NCBI GenBank assembly: GCA_963575715.1
Contig: CAUYTW010000330.1
Coordinates: 1 to 55,862, forward strand
Direction of reading: 5' to 3'
Source: Gammaproteobacteria bacterium
GTDB taxonomy: Bacteria > Pseudomonadota > Gammaproteobacteria > CAIRSR01
Length of the DNA stretch: 55,862 bases
Part shown: piece by piece, positions 10,601 through 18,423 of the stretch
How the letters are laid out: each line of letters begins with the position of its first letter
Position numbering within the stretch: the first letter of the stretch is position 1
Notes under the pieces: generated by a model
The model's input: only the letters and a program-made list of their open reading frames with translations
Databases searched by the model: none
What the model was told of the DNA's origin: nothing
Made by a program: the position numbers and the translations under genes

Positions 10601-11019
10601 GTATTTTCGCTAGGTCTAATTTCTGTCAGGAATTCCCGCAACAACGGTCCGGCTGCGTCCAGTTCCAGATAAGGCGCAAGTTCCTTTTTCAGTGCCTGCG
10701 GATATTCAAAGGGATAATGATTCGCATATTCCTCGACAAAAAAATCAAAGGGATTGATTACTTGTAGGTCGGCAATAACTTCCACGTCTATTTTTAGTTC
10801 ACGGGTTTTTTCTGGAAATACCAGCCGCGCCAACCAGTTTCCGAATGGATCTTGTTGCCAGTTAATAAAATGCTGCTCTGGCGAAACGGTAAGACTGTAG
10901 GAAAGAATGGGGGTACGACCATGAACTGCCGGACGCAGCCGAATGACGTGAGGGCCAAGATTGACCAGACGATCAAAGCGATAACTAGTAAGATGGCGCA
11001 GGGCGACGTGAATAGACAT
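7666..11019 (-). CDS. Large transglutaminase-like / DUF2126 protein
   Basis: The 1117-residue cytoplasmic protein has two parts. The N-terminal third is a bacterial transglutaminase-like N domain plus a transglutaminase core with the expected catalytic set: Cys in SGSCRDTGWL (about residue 180), His in DLHAWAEVY and Asp in GLDPTSGL. The remainder is a DUF2126 domain, including the block GRHAGTGGGNHVTLGG. I chose the ATG at 11019 (MSIHVALRH) because the family's conserved sequence begins there; a further 24 in-frame residues upstream look non-homologous. Homologues often sit beside alpha-E and circularly permuted ATP-grasp genes thought to make or modify peptides. None is present here, so the substrate is unknown. 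Confidence 0.9.
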   Translation of the reverse strand: MSIHVALRHLTSYRFDRLVNLGPHVIRLRPAVHGRTPILSYSLTVSPEQHFINWQQDPFGNWLARLVFPEKTRELKIDVEVIADLQVINPFDFFVEEYANHYPFEYPQALKKELAPYLELDAAGPLLREFLTEIRPSENTAVDFLVEINRQVQQRINYTIRLEPGVQSCEETLAKASGSCRDTGWLLVQILRRLGLAARFVSGYLIQLAADEKSLDGPSGPNQDFTDLHAWAEVYIPGAGWIGLDPTSGLFAGEGHIPLACTPHPSDAAPIDGHTDPCGVDFSYSNTVTRFKETPRVTKPYSDEQWLHIQALGRLVDEQLTCLDVRLTQGGEPTFVSIDDMDANEWTTTALGAHKRERAEVLIRRLKKQFAPFGLLHNSQGKWYPGEPLPRWALGLYWRKDGLPVWRDEQWLAEARRDYGHRIDDAQRFSEHLARHLGIDGAYVIPAYEDGLYYLLREAEEPINLDPDIASLNDTLDRRSLAEKLSRGLDNPRGYCLPLIWEESSQDWKSAQWEFRRSRLYLLPGDSPLGLRLPIASLPWVAEEERELETEIDPFAPLIPLTDLHDEIAARSYDFERKITERKTEADPQPNEIPHTALCVEVRGGCLHVFLPPLPRLEPALELIAAVELTAAMLALPVVVEGYAPPNDGRLEKLLVTPDPGVIEVNIHPAHTWDELVANTETLYEEARQSRLGTEKFMLDGRHAGTGGGNHVTLGGSTPADSPFLRRPDLLRSLITYWQHHPGLSYFFSGLFVGPTSQAPRVDEARPELLHELEIAFDQIPPRDAGQPWIVDRLFRHLLTDLTGNTHRAEFCIDKLYSPDSASGRQGIIEFRAFEMPPHARMSLAQILLLRAVVARCWAHPYAHSLVRWGTELHDRWMLPHYLWSDLKEVLEDLNAAGYPFQIEWFAPFLEFRFPILGNLRFKDVELELRAAIEPWPVLGEETTRQGTARFVDSSMERLQIKFTDLTDGRYALACNGRRVPLRNTGTHGEYVAGVRYRAWQPPSALHPTIKAHTPLTFDLVDLWNGRAIAGCVYQVTHPGGRHYETFPVNVNEAEARRHSRFSSIGHSPGSFTPQPWVRTLSRFLRDDARIGPMPPPTEEPAGEYPHTLDLRRIPPV

Positions 11020-11159
11020 GGTTACCCAAAACTGTGACAGGTTGGATTTTTGAGTGAACGGAGACCTTAAACAGTTATCATCTCCCGCCAACCCTAGAAA
11101 TTCTATATTTTTTGCTGCATTGATGAAAAAACTGATAGCTTAATGCGGAACGTCTGAAA

Positions 11160-11250
11160 AATCATTTCGTTGCAACGTAGTCCGATTTCCCGGACTCAGG
11201 CTGGTAAACCAGGCTTTATTCCATTAAAGCCCCCGGCTTTAGCCGTGGGA
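11160..11250. repeat. Structured repeat overlapping the end of murE
   Basis: It contains CGTTGCAACGTAGTCCGATT followed by CCGGACTCAGGCTGG and CCCCCGGCTTTAGCCGTGG. These are the inverse of motifs at 4300-4340 and 46798-46830. The last hairpin overlaps the final codons and stop of murE (11239). The segment between 11020 and 11160 shows no gene. Confidence 0.55.
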
Positions 11251-12798
11251 TGATTTACGTCGATGAAAGTTTAACGCTTGCTGCACCTCAAAGTGATCGC
11301 TAAAAGGCAGCAAATCCGTTCCTATTTGCTGGTAGCCCTCGTGTCCCTTCCCCGCGACGAGGACAACATCTCCTGGCCTAGCGTATTCAACGGCGTGCTG
11401 GATAGCCAAGCGGCGGTCGGGGATCACGATGGCCTGGTTAGGATCATTCATGCCATTCAGGATGGTGCGGAAAATATCATCCTGGCTGTCACCACGCGGA
11501 TTGTCATTGGTGACAATAACTTTGTCTGCAATGCGCTCGGTTACCGCTCCCATTAATGGACGCTTTCCGGGGTCGCGCTCGCCACCGCAGCCAAAAACAC
11601 ACCATAACCGACAATCGACGGCGGTATGCTCGCGCAGGGTCAGCAAGACCTGCTCCAAGGCATCGGGGGTATGGGCGTAGTCAACTACCACTAGGGGCAT
11701 AGTAGGACCACCTCCTAACCGTTCCATCCGGCCAGCGACGGTACGTACCACCGAAAGCGCCAGCAATGCCTCGTCCAGCGGCATTCCCAGCACTCCCAAA
11801 GTTGCGAGCGCTGCCAGTAGATTCAATGCGTTGAATCGTCCTAACAATGAACTTTCCAGCATCCCGGTACCCCAGGGGGTCGCAACCTCCATGCTGAGTC
11901 CCGTGGTCAAAAGAGAAAGTTCTTTACCCTGAACGTATTGCTGGCATGATGTTACTGAAGGAGAAAGGCCATAACCTACGGCCTGGATTGACGGCGGTAA
12001 TCTCTCAAGCAGCACGCGGCCAAACGCATCATCTGTATTGATTACTGCGTATTCCAGGCCGGGAATTCGAAACAATCGTTGCTTGGCCAGACCATAGGCT
12101 TCCAGGTTACCATGGTAGTCGAGGTGATCACGGGTAAGATTGGTGAAGACCGCTACATTGAAAATAATCCCTTCCACCCGCCCCTGGTCTAGGGCATGAG
12201 AAGAGACCTCCATGACGAGTTGGCGTGCGCCTCGGGTGACCAGATCGGCAAGTATTCCTTGCAGAGTGACTGCATCGGGTGTGGTGTGGTTGGTGGGGGT
12301 GAATTGTCCATGGAGGCCAACGCCAAGGGTACCGATTACCGCGCAGGGGGCATCATCGCGATTCAGAATTTGGGCTAAAAGATGGGTAGTCGAAGTTTTA
12401 CCATTGGTTCCCGTGACTCCAATTATTGTCGTAAAACTGCGTGAAGGGTTACCATGAAAACAAGCGGAGATTCGACCCAGGTGAAAACTAAGATCGGTCA
12501 AACTTACGATGGGTACTCCCTGACGCCGGGAATAAAAAATCGTTTTTCCTTCGGTAACTACCGCTACCGCTCCGCGTGCAATAGCCTCATCGATGAAGTG
12601 TGAACCATGGGTATGACTACCGGAGCGGGCAAAGAATAAATCTCCCGTCAAGACCCGCCGACTGTCCAAGGCGAGTCCTGACACTCCCGGATTGCAATCC
12701 GCAGGAAGCAAGACGACGCCGTCGAGTAATTCATTCAACGAGATAATCAATGTTATGCTGCTTCCTAAAATGTGCGCATAAGTGTTTATACGCGCCAA
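11239..12798 (-). CDS. murE: UDP-MurNAc-L-Ala-D-Glu:meso-diaminopimelate ligase
   Basis: MurE adds the third peptide residue to the cytoplasmic peptidoglycan precursor using ATP. It is 519 residues long. Visible signatures are the LALDSRRV N-terminal UDP-binding block, the P-loop GVTGTNGKTST near residue 128, the MEVSSHALDQGR block, and the NDNPRGD motif that marks specificity for meso-diaminopimelate rather than lysine. The start is uncertain because the first 20 residues look unlike other MurE proteins. The final residues (FHRRKSSHG) and the stop are encoded by an intergenic repeat, so the native C-terminus has been slightly altered. No other mur or division genes flank it, although murE usually lies in a large cluster. 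Confidence 0.95.
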   Translation of the reverse strand: MARINTYAHILGSSITLIISLNELLDGVVLLPADCNPGVSGLALDSRRVLTGDLFFARSGSHTHGSHFIDEAIARGAVAVVTEGKTIFYSRRQGVPIVSLTDLSFHLGRISACFHGNPSRSFTTIIGVTGTNGKTSTTHLLAQILNRDDAPCAVIGTLGVGLHGQFTPTNHTTPDAVTLQGILADLVTRGARQLVMEVSSHALDQGRVEGIIFNVAVFTNLTRDHLDYHGNLEAYGLAKQRLFRIPGLEYAVINTDDAFGRVLLERLPPSIQAVGYGLSPSVTSCQQYVQGKELSLLTTGLSMEVATPWGTGMLESSLLGRFNALNLLAALATLGVLGMPLDEALLALSVVRTVAGRMERLGGGPTMPLVVVDYAHTPDALEQVLLTLREHTAVDCRLWCVFGCGGERDPGKRPLMGAVTERIADKVIVTNDNPRGDSQDDIFRTILNGMNDPNQAIVIPDRRLAIQHAVEYARPGDVVLVAGKGHEGYQQIGTDLLPFSDHFEVQQALNFHRRKSSHG

Positions 12799-13380
12799 TT
12801 AAAGATAATTTGCTTTCTGTTGATAGGCATTGCACCTGCAACTGAAGTCCTGGTTGGGCAGTACTCAACCGGAGGCCGGTCTGTACCGTCAACATTGTGT
12901 GTTGATTGAGCATTGAAAACCGGATTACCGTAAAAGCTATTCTGCTGCTCATCCTTGGACAGAACGACTTGGCGATCCAATGTGGTCGCACTTGAAGATA
13001 CGCAACAATTTATCGCGTCATGGATAAACTATACATAGATAATGATGATAGAATTCATACACAATGTCAAATCCAATACTGATCGTAGATATATCTTTCA
13101 ATACCTTCACCAATCTGGCCAGTTGGTGACCATGAAGAATCGCCAAATTGTAACCGTTTGACGCAGAGGCTGATGAATTAAAATTCGATCAGCGAATCCC
13201 GTACCCGATTTTTATCGACGCACTATCGGTATTGTCCACTCACTAGCGCACAAGAATTCCAGGATTGCTTCACAACATAGCTTTTTGGCCTTTAACTATA
13301 CTTATCATCAGCTTTTATCGAACTTAAAAAATTTCCCTGTCAGAAACCGATATCTCACTTTATCCTCGGGGATTAAGGTT
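12799..13380. other. Gap without a recognisable gene
   Basis: These bases separate divergent murE and the GH9 gene. I see no coding signal, no RNA gene and none of the repeat families found elsewhere. Both promoters should lie here, but no convincing -35/-10 pair stood out. Confidence 0.5.
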
Positions 13381-16300
13381 ATGAAAATCCAGCAAAACAT
13401 CGTTTCTCGCTCATGGTTAGCTGTCTTCTGCTTAGGCATCGTTTATCTGGTTTACCCGCCTCAATTGTTCGCCGCAGTTACCACGCCTATCGGTACGGCG
13501 GGCCTCGCGGGCTATTGGCCGTTGGAAAATGATTGGCATGACGCGATGGGCGGACATGATCTAATGCCGACGGCGGCAGGGGGTTTCTCGCCCGCTCCTT
13601 ATGTCGGCGGCACAACCGATCTGGGCTATGGACCGACGCATCTCGCCACCGGCAATGGTGCTCAAAGCGCGGACTTCACCAGTCTGGACCGCAGCCAAGG
13701 CGTCACTCTGGAAGGATGGTTCTTCGTGCCGGATAACACTTCGGCCGGGCGCTTAATCGGCTTCGGCAAGGAGTGGACCGATCCCAAGCTGGTCGCGACT
13801 ATCGCCTGGGGCTTCCTGTGGATCAACGTCGGCAAGATGAATGCCGGGGTCAATCTCCAATATCCGCGCTATGGCGATCTGTGCTGGCATCATCTGGCCG
13901 TGGTCTTGGCCCCGCCAGGACAACAGGACGCGCCGATCCGGGTTTATGTGGACGGTACCGAAGTCGTGCCCTTGCAAGTCGATGGCGATTTCAGTCCCGC
14001 TGCCATTGATGCCGCCCAGCTATTCGGCGCTCCGTTCCGTATCGGCGAATTCGAGAGTACCGACGGCACGTCCAGCGGTGGAAACATGCGGGTCGATGAG
14101 ATGCGGGTATGGACACGGGCGTTGGGTGCTGATGAAATCGCCCAACTCAGCCATGCCAGCGGCACGGGTGCCCGTTGCGAGGGGCCGCCACCGCCCGATT
14201 GGTCGCCCGTCCAGCAGCGGTGCACATTTCCACAACCCCGACCCAAGCCGGTATTGGATATGGGCGTCAGGGTATTGGACAACCGTAATGTGGTGGTGAT
14301 CGCTGATCCCAATCCTTGGCTGAAGAGCCGGGTGAACAGCGATTGCGGAGTATTTCTGACTGCCTTGGAAGCCCATCGCGCTGAACTCCCTGATTGGCTG
14401 TATTTCAACGAATACGATGCCGCTATCCGCGAAACCCTGCTCTACTACCGGCCTGCGGTGTTCGCCGCCTTGGATAATCCGGCGCATTACCGGGTAGGCC
14501 GGGTGGGCGCGCCGCTGCAAACCCCCGTTGACGCTGGCGTCTGGCCGCAGGCGGTGCGGGAATTCCATTTCCCCTCGCTGGCGGCGGGTGGGAGCGAACT
14601 CCACACCTATTCCGCCGAGGTGGTGTATTTCAGTTATCTGACCCTGGCGGAAGACCTGCAACCAGGGGAAACCTATCGGGTTCAGGATACCTGGGGCTAT
14701 AAACCATCCTTCCTATACGATCCTAATCGCACCCTATCCTGGGCCATCAAGACCAACCAACTCGGCTATTCGCCCGTTGCTGTGGAGAAATACGCCTATC
14801 TGGGCGGCTGGTTGGGTGCAGTGCGGGGCGCTTTGGATGTTCGGCGCTTCGAGGGTCAGCCGTTTGATGTGGTGCGCAATCAGGACAAAACAGTTGCTTT
14901 CACCGGCAAGCTGGACTTTCGTGCCGACGACCGGAGTGTGGATGGCTCCGGCGAATGGGTTTATCAGGCTGATTTCTCGCCACTGACTACACCCGGCAAT
15001 TATTTTATTCGCATTCCCGGCGTGGGCCGCTCGCGCACCTTCACTATCGGTAAGAATCCCCTGGGCGAGGCGTTCTATATCCATGCCCGTGGTCTTTATC
15101 ATCAGCGTTGCGGCACGGACTTGACCGCGCCCTATACTGCCTGGCAGCGTAGCGATAACCACACCGTGACTCGGCAAGCGGCGTTTCCGCCAGCTTCGGA
15201 AGATTACACCGACCACAGTGCGGAAGGATGGGGCTTCCTCGATGCCAACGGCCATTTCCCTGCCAAGAATTTTAGCGCCTTCGAGCTGATCGGCTATACC
15301 GCGACCGATACCGTGGTCCCCGGCGTAAAGGGCGGCTGGCACGATGCTGCCGATTACGACCGCGACGAAGGCCATATGAAAATTTCCCGCGATCTCGCCC
15401 ACGCCTATCTGATGTTCCCCAGGAATTTCCGCGACGGCCAACTGAACCTGCCAGAAAGCCAGAACGGCGTGCCGGATATTCTCGACGAGGCAGCTTGGGG
15501 GATAGAGGTGTGGCGTCTGGCCCAACAAGCCGATGGACGGGTGGCGACCCGCATCGAAGCAACCAGTCATCCCCATGAAAGCAATCCGGGCAAGGACACC
15601 CAACCCTATTACCTGAGTCTCGCGACTCATAATTCCAGCCTGTCCTATGCGGCCAGCGCCGCTCTGGTGGGGCGGGCCTTGGTCAAGGCCGGGGATGTGG
15701 CGCGGGGCCAAAGCTATATCAAGAGTGCCCGGAGGGCCTATGCCTATGGCGTGGGGAATGGACCTCGGGTGATGATGTCTTTCCAGGCCGACGATGGCGC
15801 GACCTATACCTGGCGCGAGGCGCCGACGGTCGATGCACGGCGGAAGTTCTATGCCACGGTGCAGCTCTGGCTGGCGACTGGCGACCCCGCCTACCGCAAG
15901 GTGGTGGGGAGTGCCGCGATGGTCCAGGCATTCCAGGGCGAATTGGCCGCGCTCTACTGGCGGACGAATTCCTACGATCTGGCCGATATCGTGCTGGCAC
16001 CGACGCGCTTCCCGTCCGGTTGGGCCATTCAAGCCACTCAAGCCGTGGTAAACAATGCCGCCGACTGGCTAGGCAGGCAAGCCAAAAGCCCCTATCGCAA
16101 ACTGTGGTACACGCCGGGCGAGGGCTATTTCCCGCTGATGGCGTGGGGTCAGAATGGCTTCACACCGATTTTGCATTTGGTCGCAGCTTGGCGCTACAGC
16201 GGTGAGGAACGCTTCCATACCGGGGCATTGCTGGCGGTGGACTGGATGCATGGTGGCAATCCCCAAAACCAGGTGGGGACGACCGGGCTGGGGCAGTACA

Positions 16301-16743
16301 ACATGGTTAGTCCCCTGCACCTGCCTTCCGATGTCGATGGCATTCTCGACCCCGTGCCGGGAATCACCTTGTATGCCTATACCGGTGGGATTCCCTTCGG
16401 CGCACGGCAAGCGGTGTATGGGCTGTTCGACGACCCGGACCCTGGCTTGCAATTCGCGGGGTCGGCACTCGCCCAACTGCCTTCGCCCTGGAACGATACC
16501 GGTCTGTCCCTGAACGCTATCGGCGACCTGCTTTATGGGAATATTCCGCTGTGGCGGCGCATGGTGGCGCTGGAAGCGACCAATGTCCCCCAGAGCGAGT
16601 TCACCGTCACTGAAACCATTGGCCCTGCGGCGGCGGTCACCGGTGCGCTCATGGGACCGGGCTGGCAACCCTCCACAGCGCTTAAGGCACGCGGTCCACG
16701 CAGCATTAAGCAGTGGCGGGAATCGCTGTGGTATTTGCCGTGA
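13381..16743 (+). CDS. Secreted glycoside hydrolase family 9 protein with LamG-like domain
   Basis: A signal peptide (MKIQQNIVSRSWLAVFCLGI and on, cleavage near LFAAV) supports the ATG at 13381, although the frame is open from 13285. The 1120-residue product has, in order: a concanavalin/LamG-like fold at about residues 35-260 (SLDRSQGVTLEGWFF, MRVDEMRVWTRAL); a middle region; a cellulase N-terminal immunoglobulin-like domain (IKTNQLGYSPVAVEKYAYL); and a GH9 (alpha/alpha)6 catalytic domain. The catalytic domain shows the hallmark GGWHDAADYDR, the aspartate pair of GH9, and NGVPDILDEA. A TVTET segment near the C-terminus may hold the acid Glu. It probably attacks a beta-glucan or related polysaccharide outside the cell. 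Its GC-rich sequence contrasts with the AT-rich flanks, so acquisition is possible. Confidence 0.88.
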   Translation: MKIQQNIVSRSWLAVFCLGIVYLVYPPQLFAAVTTPIGTAGLAGYWPLENDWHDAMGGHDLMPTAAGGFSPAPYVGGTTDLGYGPTHLATGNGAQSADFTSLDRSQGVTLEGWFFVPDNTSAGRLIGFGKEWTDPKLVATIAWGFLWINVGKMNAGVNLQYPRYGDLCWHHLAVVLAPPGQQDAPIRVYVDGTEVVPLQVDGDFSPAAIDAAQLFGAPFRIGEFESTDGTSSGGNMRVDEMRVWTRALGADEIAQLSHASGTGARCEGPPPPDWSPVQQRCTFPQPRPKPVLDMGVRVLDNRNVVVIADPNPWLKSRVNSDCGVFLTALEAHRAELPDWLYFNEYDAAIRETLLYYRPAVFAALDNPAHYRVGRVGAPLQTPVDAGVWPQAVREFHFPSLAAGGSELHTYSAEVVYFSYLTLAEDLQPGETYRVQDTWGYKPSFLYDPNRTLSWAIKTNQLGYSPVAVEKYAYLGGWLGAVRGALDVRRFEGQPFDVVRNQDKTVAFTGKLDFRADDRSVDGSGEWVYQADFSPLTTPGNYFIRIPGVGRSRTFTIGKNPLGEAFYIHARGLYHQRCGTDLTAPYTAWQRSDNHTVTRQAAFPPASEDYTDHSAEGWGFLDANGHFPAKNFSAFELIGYTATDTVVPGVKGGWHDAADYDRDEGHMKISRDLAHAYLMFPRNFRDGQLNLPESQNGVPDILDEAAWGIEVWRLAQQADGRVATRIEATSHPHESNPGKDTQPYYLSLATHNSSLSYAASAALVGRALVKAGDVARGQSYIKSARRAYAYGVGNGPRVMMSFQADDGATYTWREAPTVDARRKFYATVQLWLATGDPAYRKVVGSAAMVQAFQGELAALYWRTNSYDLADIVLAPTRFPSGWAIQATQAVVNNAADWLGRQAKSPYRKLWYTPGEGYFPLMAWGQNGFTPILHLVAAWRYSGEERFHTGALLAVDWMHGGNPQNQVGTTGLGQYNMVSPLHLPSDVDGILDPVPGITLYAYTGGIPFGARQAVYGLFDDPDPGLQFAGSALAQLPSPWNDTGLSLNAIGDLLYGNIPLWRRMVALEATNVPQSEFTVTETIGPAAAVTGALMGPGWQPSTALKARGPRSIKQWRESLWYLP

Positions 16744-16852
16744 GTATCAGCGTGGTGAGAATTGGTTGGCCGATGTGGCACAGCTTTACGTTTGGGGTTG
16801 ACCTAGGGACTGATGCGCCGGAAATTCGCCGGAGCAAGGGACCGATGGGCAT

Positions 16853-16888
16853 AAAAAATCCCCGTATCGGCGAAAAAACGAGGATTTT
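16853..16888 (-). terminator. Intrinsic terminator downstream of the tRNA fragment
   Basis: Reading on the minus strand, AAAATCCTCG pairs with CGGGGATTTT and is followed by a T-run (the A-run at 16853-16858 on the plus strand). It sits directly after the tRNA 3' half and was presumably its native terminator. Confidence 0.65.
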
Positions 16889-16903
16889 CAATTAGTTCTT
16901 TGT

Positions 16904-16944
16904 TGGCCCTGTAGGACTCAAACCTACGACCTAGGGATTATGAG
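16904..16944 (-). pseudogene. 3' half of a tRNA-Met (CAT anticodon); 5' half missing
   Basis: Reading on the minus strand, the piece contains the CAT anticodon with its 3' strand AATCCC, a variable loop TAGGTC, a perfect T-arm GTAGG-TTTGAGT-CCTAC and the 3' acceptor strand CAGGGCC plus A. The sequence upstream of the anticodon (beyond 16944) does not supply the 5' anticodon strand GGGA, the D-arm or the 5' acceptor GGCCCTG. A clean break inside the anticodon loop is what is left at the far end of an element that integrated into a tRNA gene, but no integrase is in the window. Confidence 0.75.
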
Positions 16945-17397
16945 GACAGAGAATGCCAAAAATTTTAGTACGGACAAGGAGTTATTATCGAGTGTGCCTG
17001 TCGGCGAACCGTCGTTGAGACCGGGGTCGCTCTTTCACAACTACAAGTTTTTCCAAGGCTTTTCCTGATAGAGCTACAAACCACTCGGCTTGTGGATGCG
17101 CCATGCGCTGGCAGAATATGGTTGTCAATGATAATGAGCGCTGTGCATGATATTAATCTGTGCATTGGTTAGGTAACACTCTTAAAATTGGAGACCCAGT
17201 CCACAGCCTATTACACAATTTTTTAGGTGTCACCTTACTTATGCACAGATTAATAGCATGATCGAGAGAACGTCCATCAAAATCTTTCATAGTTTTCATG
17301 ATGTAAAATCTCTTAATTTTATAAGTTATATATTAAAATCAATATATGTAATTATCATTAAGCCTCTTATCTCCTAACCTAACGCGCAGATTAGTAT
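16945..17397. other. Non-coding boundary zone with an inverted repeat
   Basis: No convincing gene is seen. Near 17145-17165 and 17241-17260 lies a 20-bp inverted repeat, GCATGATATTAATCTGTGCA against TGCACAGATTAATAGCATG, with about 75 bases between. A weaker GGTAACAC/GTGTCACC pair lies inside it. This could be a small mobile element, a protein-binding site or a structured RNA. The zone becomes strongly AT-rich just before the SPFH gene. Confidence 0.45.
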
Positions 17398-18420
17398 ATG
17401 CTTGGAATAAATTTTATAAAGTTCCAACCAAATATTTATGTCCTAAAATACCAACGGGGCAATATTGTTAGCGAAGGGTTAGGATTGTCATTTTTTTATT
17501 ACACGTTGACTACTTCCCTCGTCGCCATTCCGGTTAGTGGTATGGACGCATCTTTTATGTTCGAGGAAACTACCCGTGATTTTCAAGTCATCACGATTCA
17601 AGGGCAGGTGAATTTTCGTATCAGCGATGTCAAAAAATTATCAACTTTGTTGAACTATACCCTCAACCCTACTGGTAAAGGCTATATGTCCGACGATCCT
17701 GATAAATTGCCGCAACGTATCATTGATCTTGTGCGCGTACTGATTAAAAGAGAAATTGGTAGCCTTTCACTAAAACAAGCTTTGATCGCTGCCGATACTC
17801 TTACCAATAACATTAGCGAGGCAATTCGGACGCATCGGGAAATGGTGTCCTTGGGGGTTGAAATACTAGGTCTTTCGATTCTTGCTATTTTACCTACCAA
17901 AGAAACTGCAAGAGCTTTGGAAGCGGAGACTCGTGAACAGATATTGAAAGAGGCCGACGACGCGATTTATGCTCGTCGCAACGCTGCCGTTGAACAAGAG
18001 CGCACGATCAAGGAAAATGAATTAAATACCGAAATCGCAGTTGAGCGCAAAAAACGGCAGATACGCGAAACGCAAATGGAAGCCAAGCAAGCGGTGCAGG
18101 CCAAGCGCCATCAACTGGAAGAAAATCAAATGAATTTCAATATTAAACTGGAGGAACAAAAACAGACATTGACCCAGTTGGCGGTTGAGAATGCAAAAAT
18201 TGAAGCGGACGCGAAAGCCTATGCTGCTGCTAAGATGATGGACGTATTCAATACCGTGAATCCGAGCACATTACAATCATTAGTCTCAATCGGGATGGCA
18301 CCAGAAACTTTAATTGCATTAGCTTTCCAAGGCCTCGCCGAAAAAGCTGATAAAATTGGTGAATTAAATATTTCTCCCGATTTGTTGAAAAGTTTAATTA
18401 AACATCCGATATCACGTTAA
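17398..18420 (+). CDS. SPFH/Band 7 domain protein
   Basis: The 340-residue protein has an SPFH (stomatin/prohibitin/flotillin) fold over about residues 10-190. It includes the strand-rich block FQVITIQGQVNFRISDVKKL and a conserved ILPTKETARALEAETRE. A charged coiled coil follows from about 195 to 265 (VERKKRQIRETQMEAKQAVQ), then a helical tail. There is no clear N-terminal membrane helix, so membrane attachment would rely on the SPFH fold or a partner. Family members assemble into membrane-associated rings or cages. The next gene starts three bases after its stop, so the two are almost certainly co-expressed. The ATG lacks a good ribosome site. Confidence 0.85.
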   Translation: MLGINFIKFQPNIYVLKYQRGNIVSEGLGLSFFYYTLTTSLVAIPVSGMDASFMFEETTRDFQVITIQGQVNFRISDVKKLSTLLNYTLNPTGKGYMSDDPDKLPQRIIDLVRVLIKREIGSLSLKQALIAADTLTNNISEAIRTHREMVSLGVEILGLSILAILPTKETARALEAETREQILKEADDAIYARRNAAVEQERTIKENELNTEIAVERKKRQIRETQMEAKQAVQAKRHQLEENQMNFNIKLEEQKQTLTQLAVENAKIEADAKAYAAAKMMDVFNTVNPSTLQSLVSIGMAPETLIALAFQGLAEKADKIGELNISPDLLKSLIKHPISR

Positions 18421-18423
18421 ACG

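Noticed and set aside
14734-16041. 435-residue open frame antisense to the GH9 gene
   Set aside because: It lies entirely opposite a gene with clear GH9 motifs and has no recognisable domain; GC-rich genes commonly leave such open antisense frames.
16904-16944. Complete tRNA gene
   Set aside because: Only the anticodon-to-acceptor half is present. The D-arm and 5' acceptor strand are missing.
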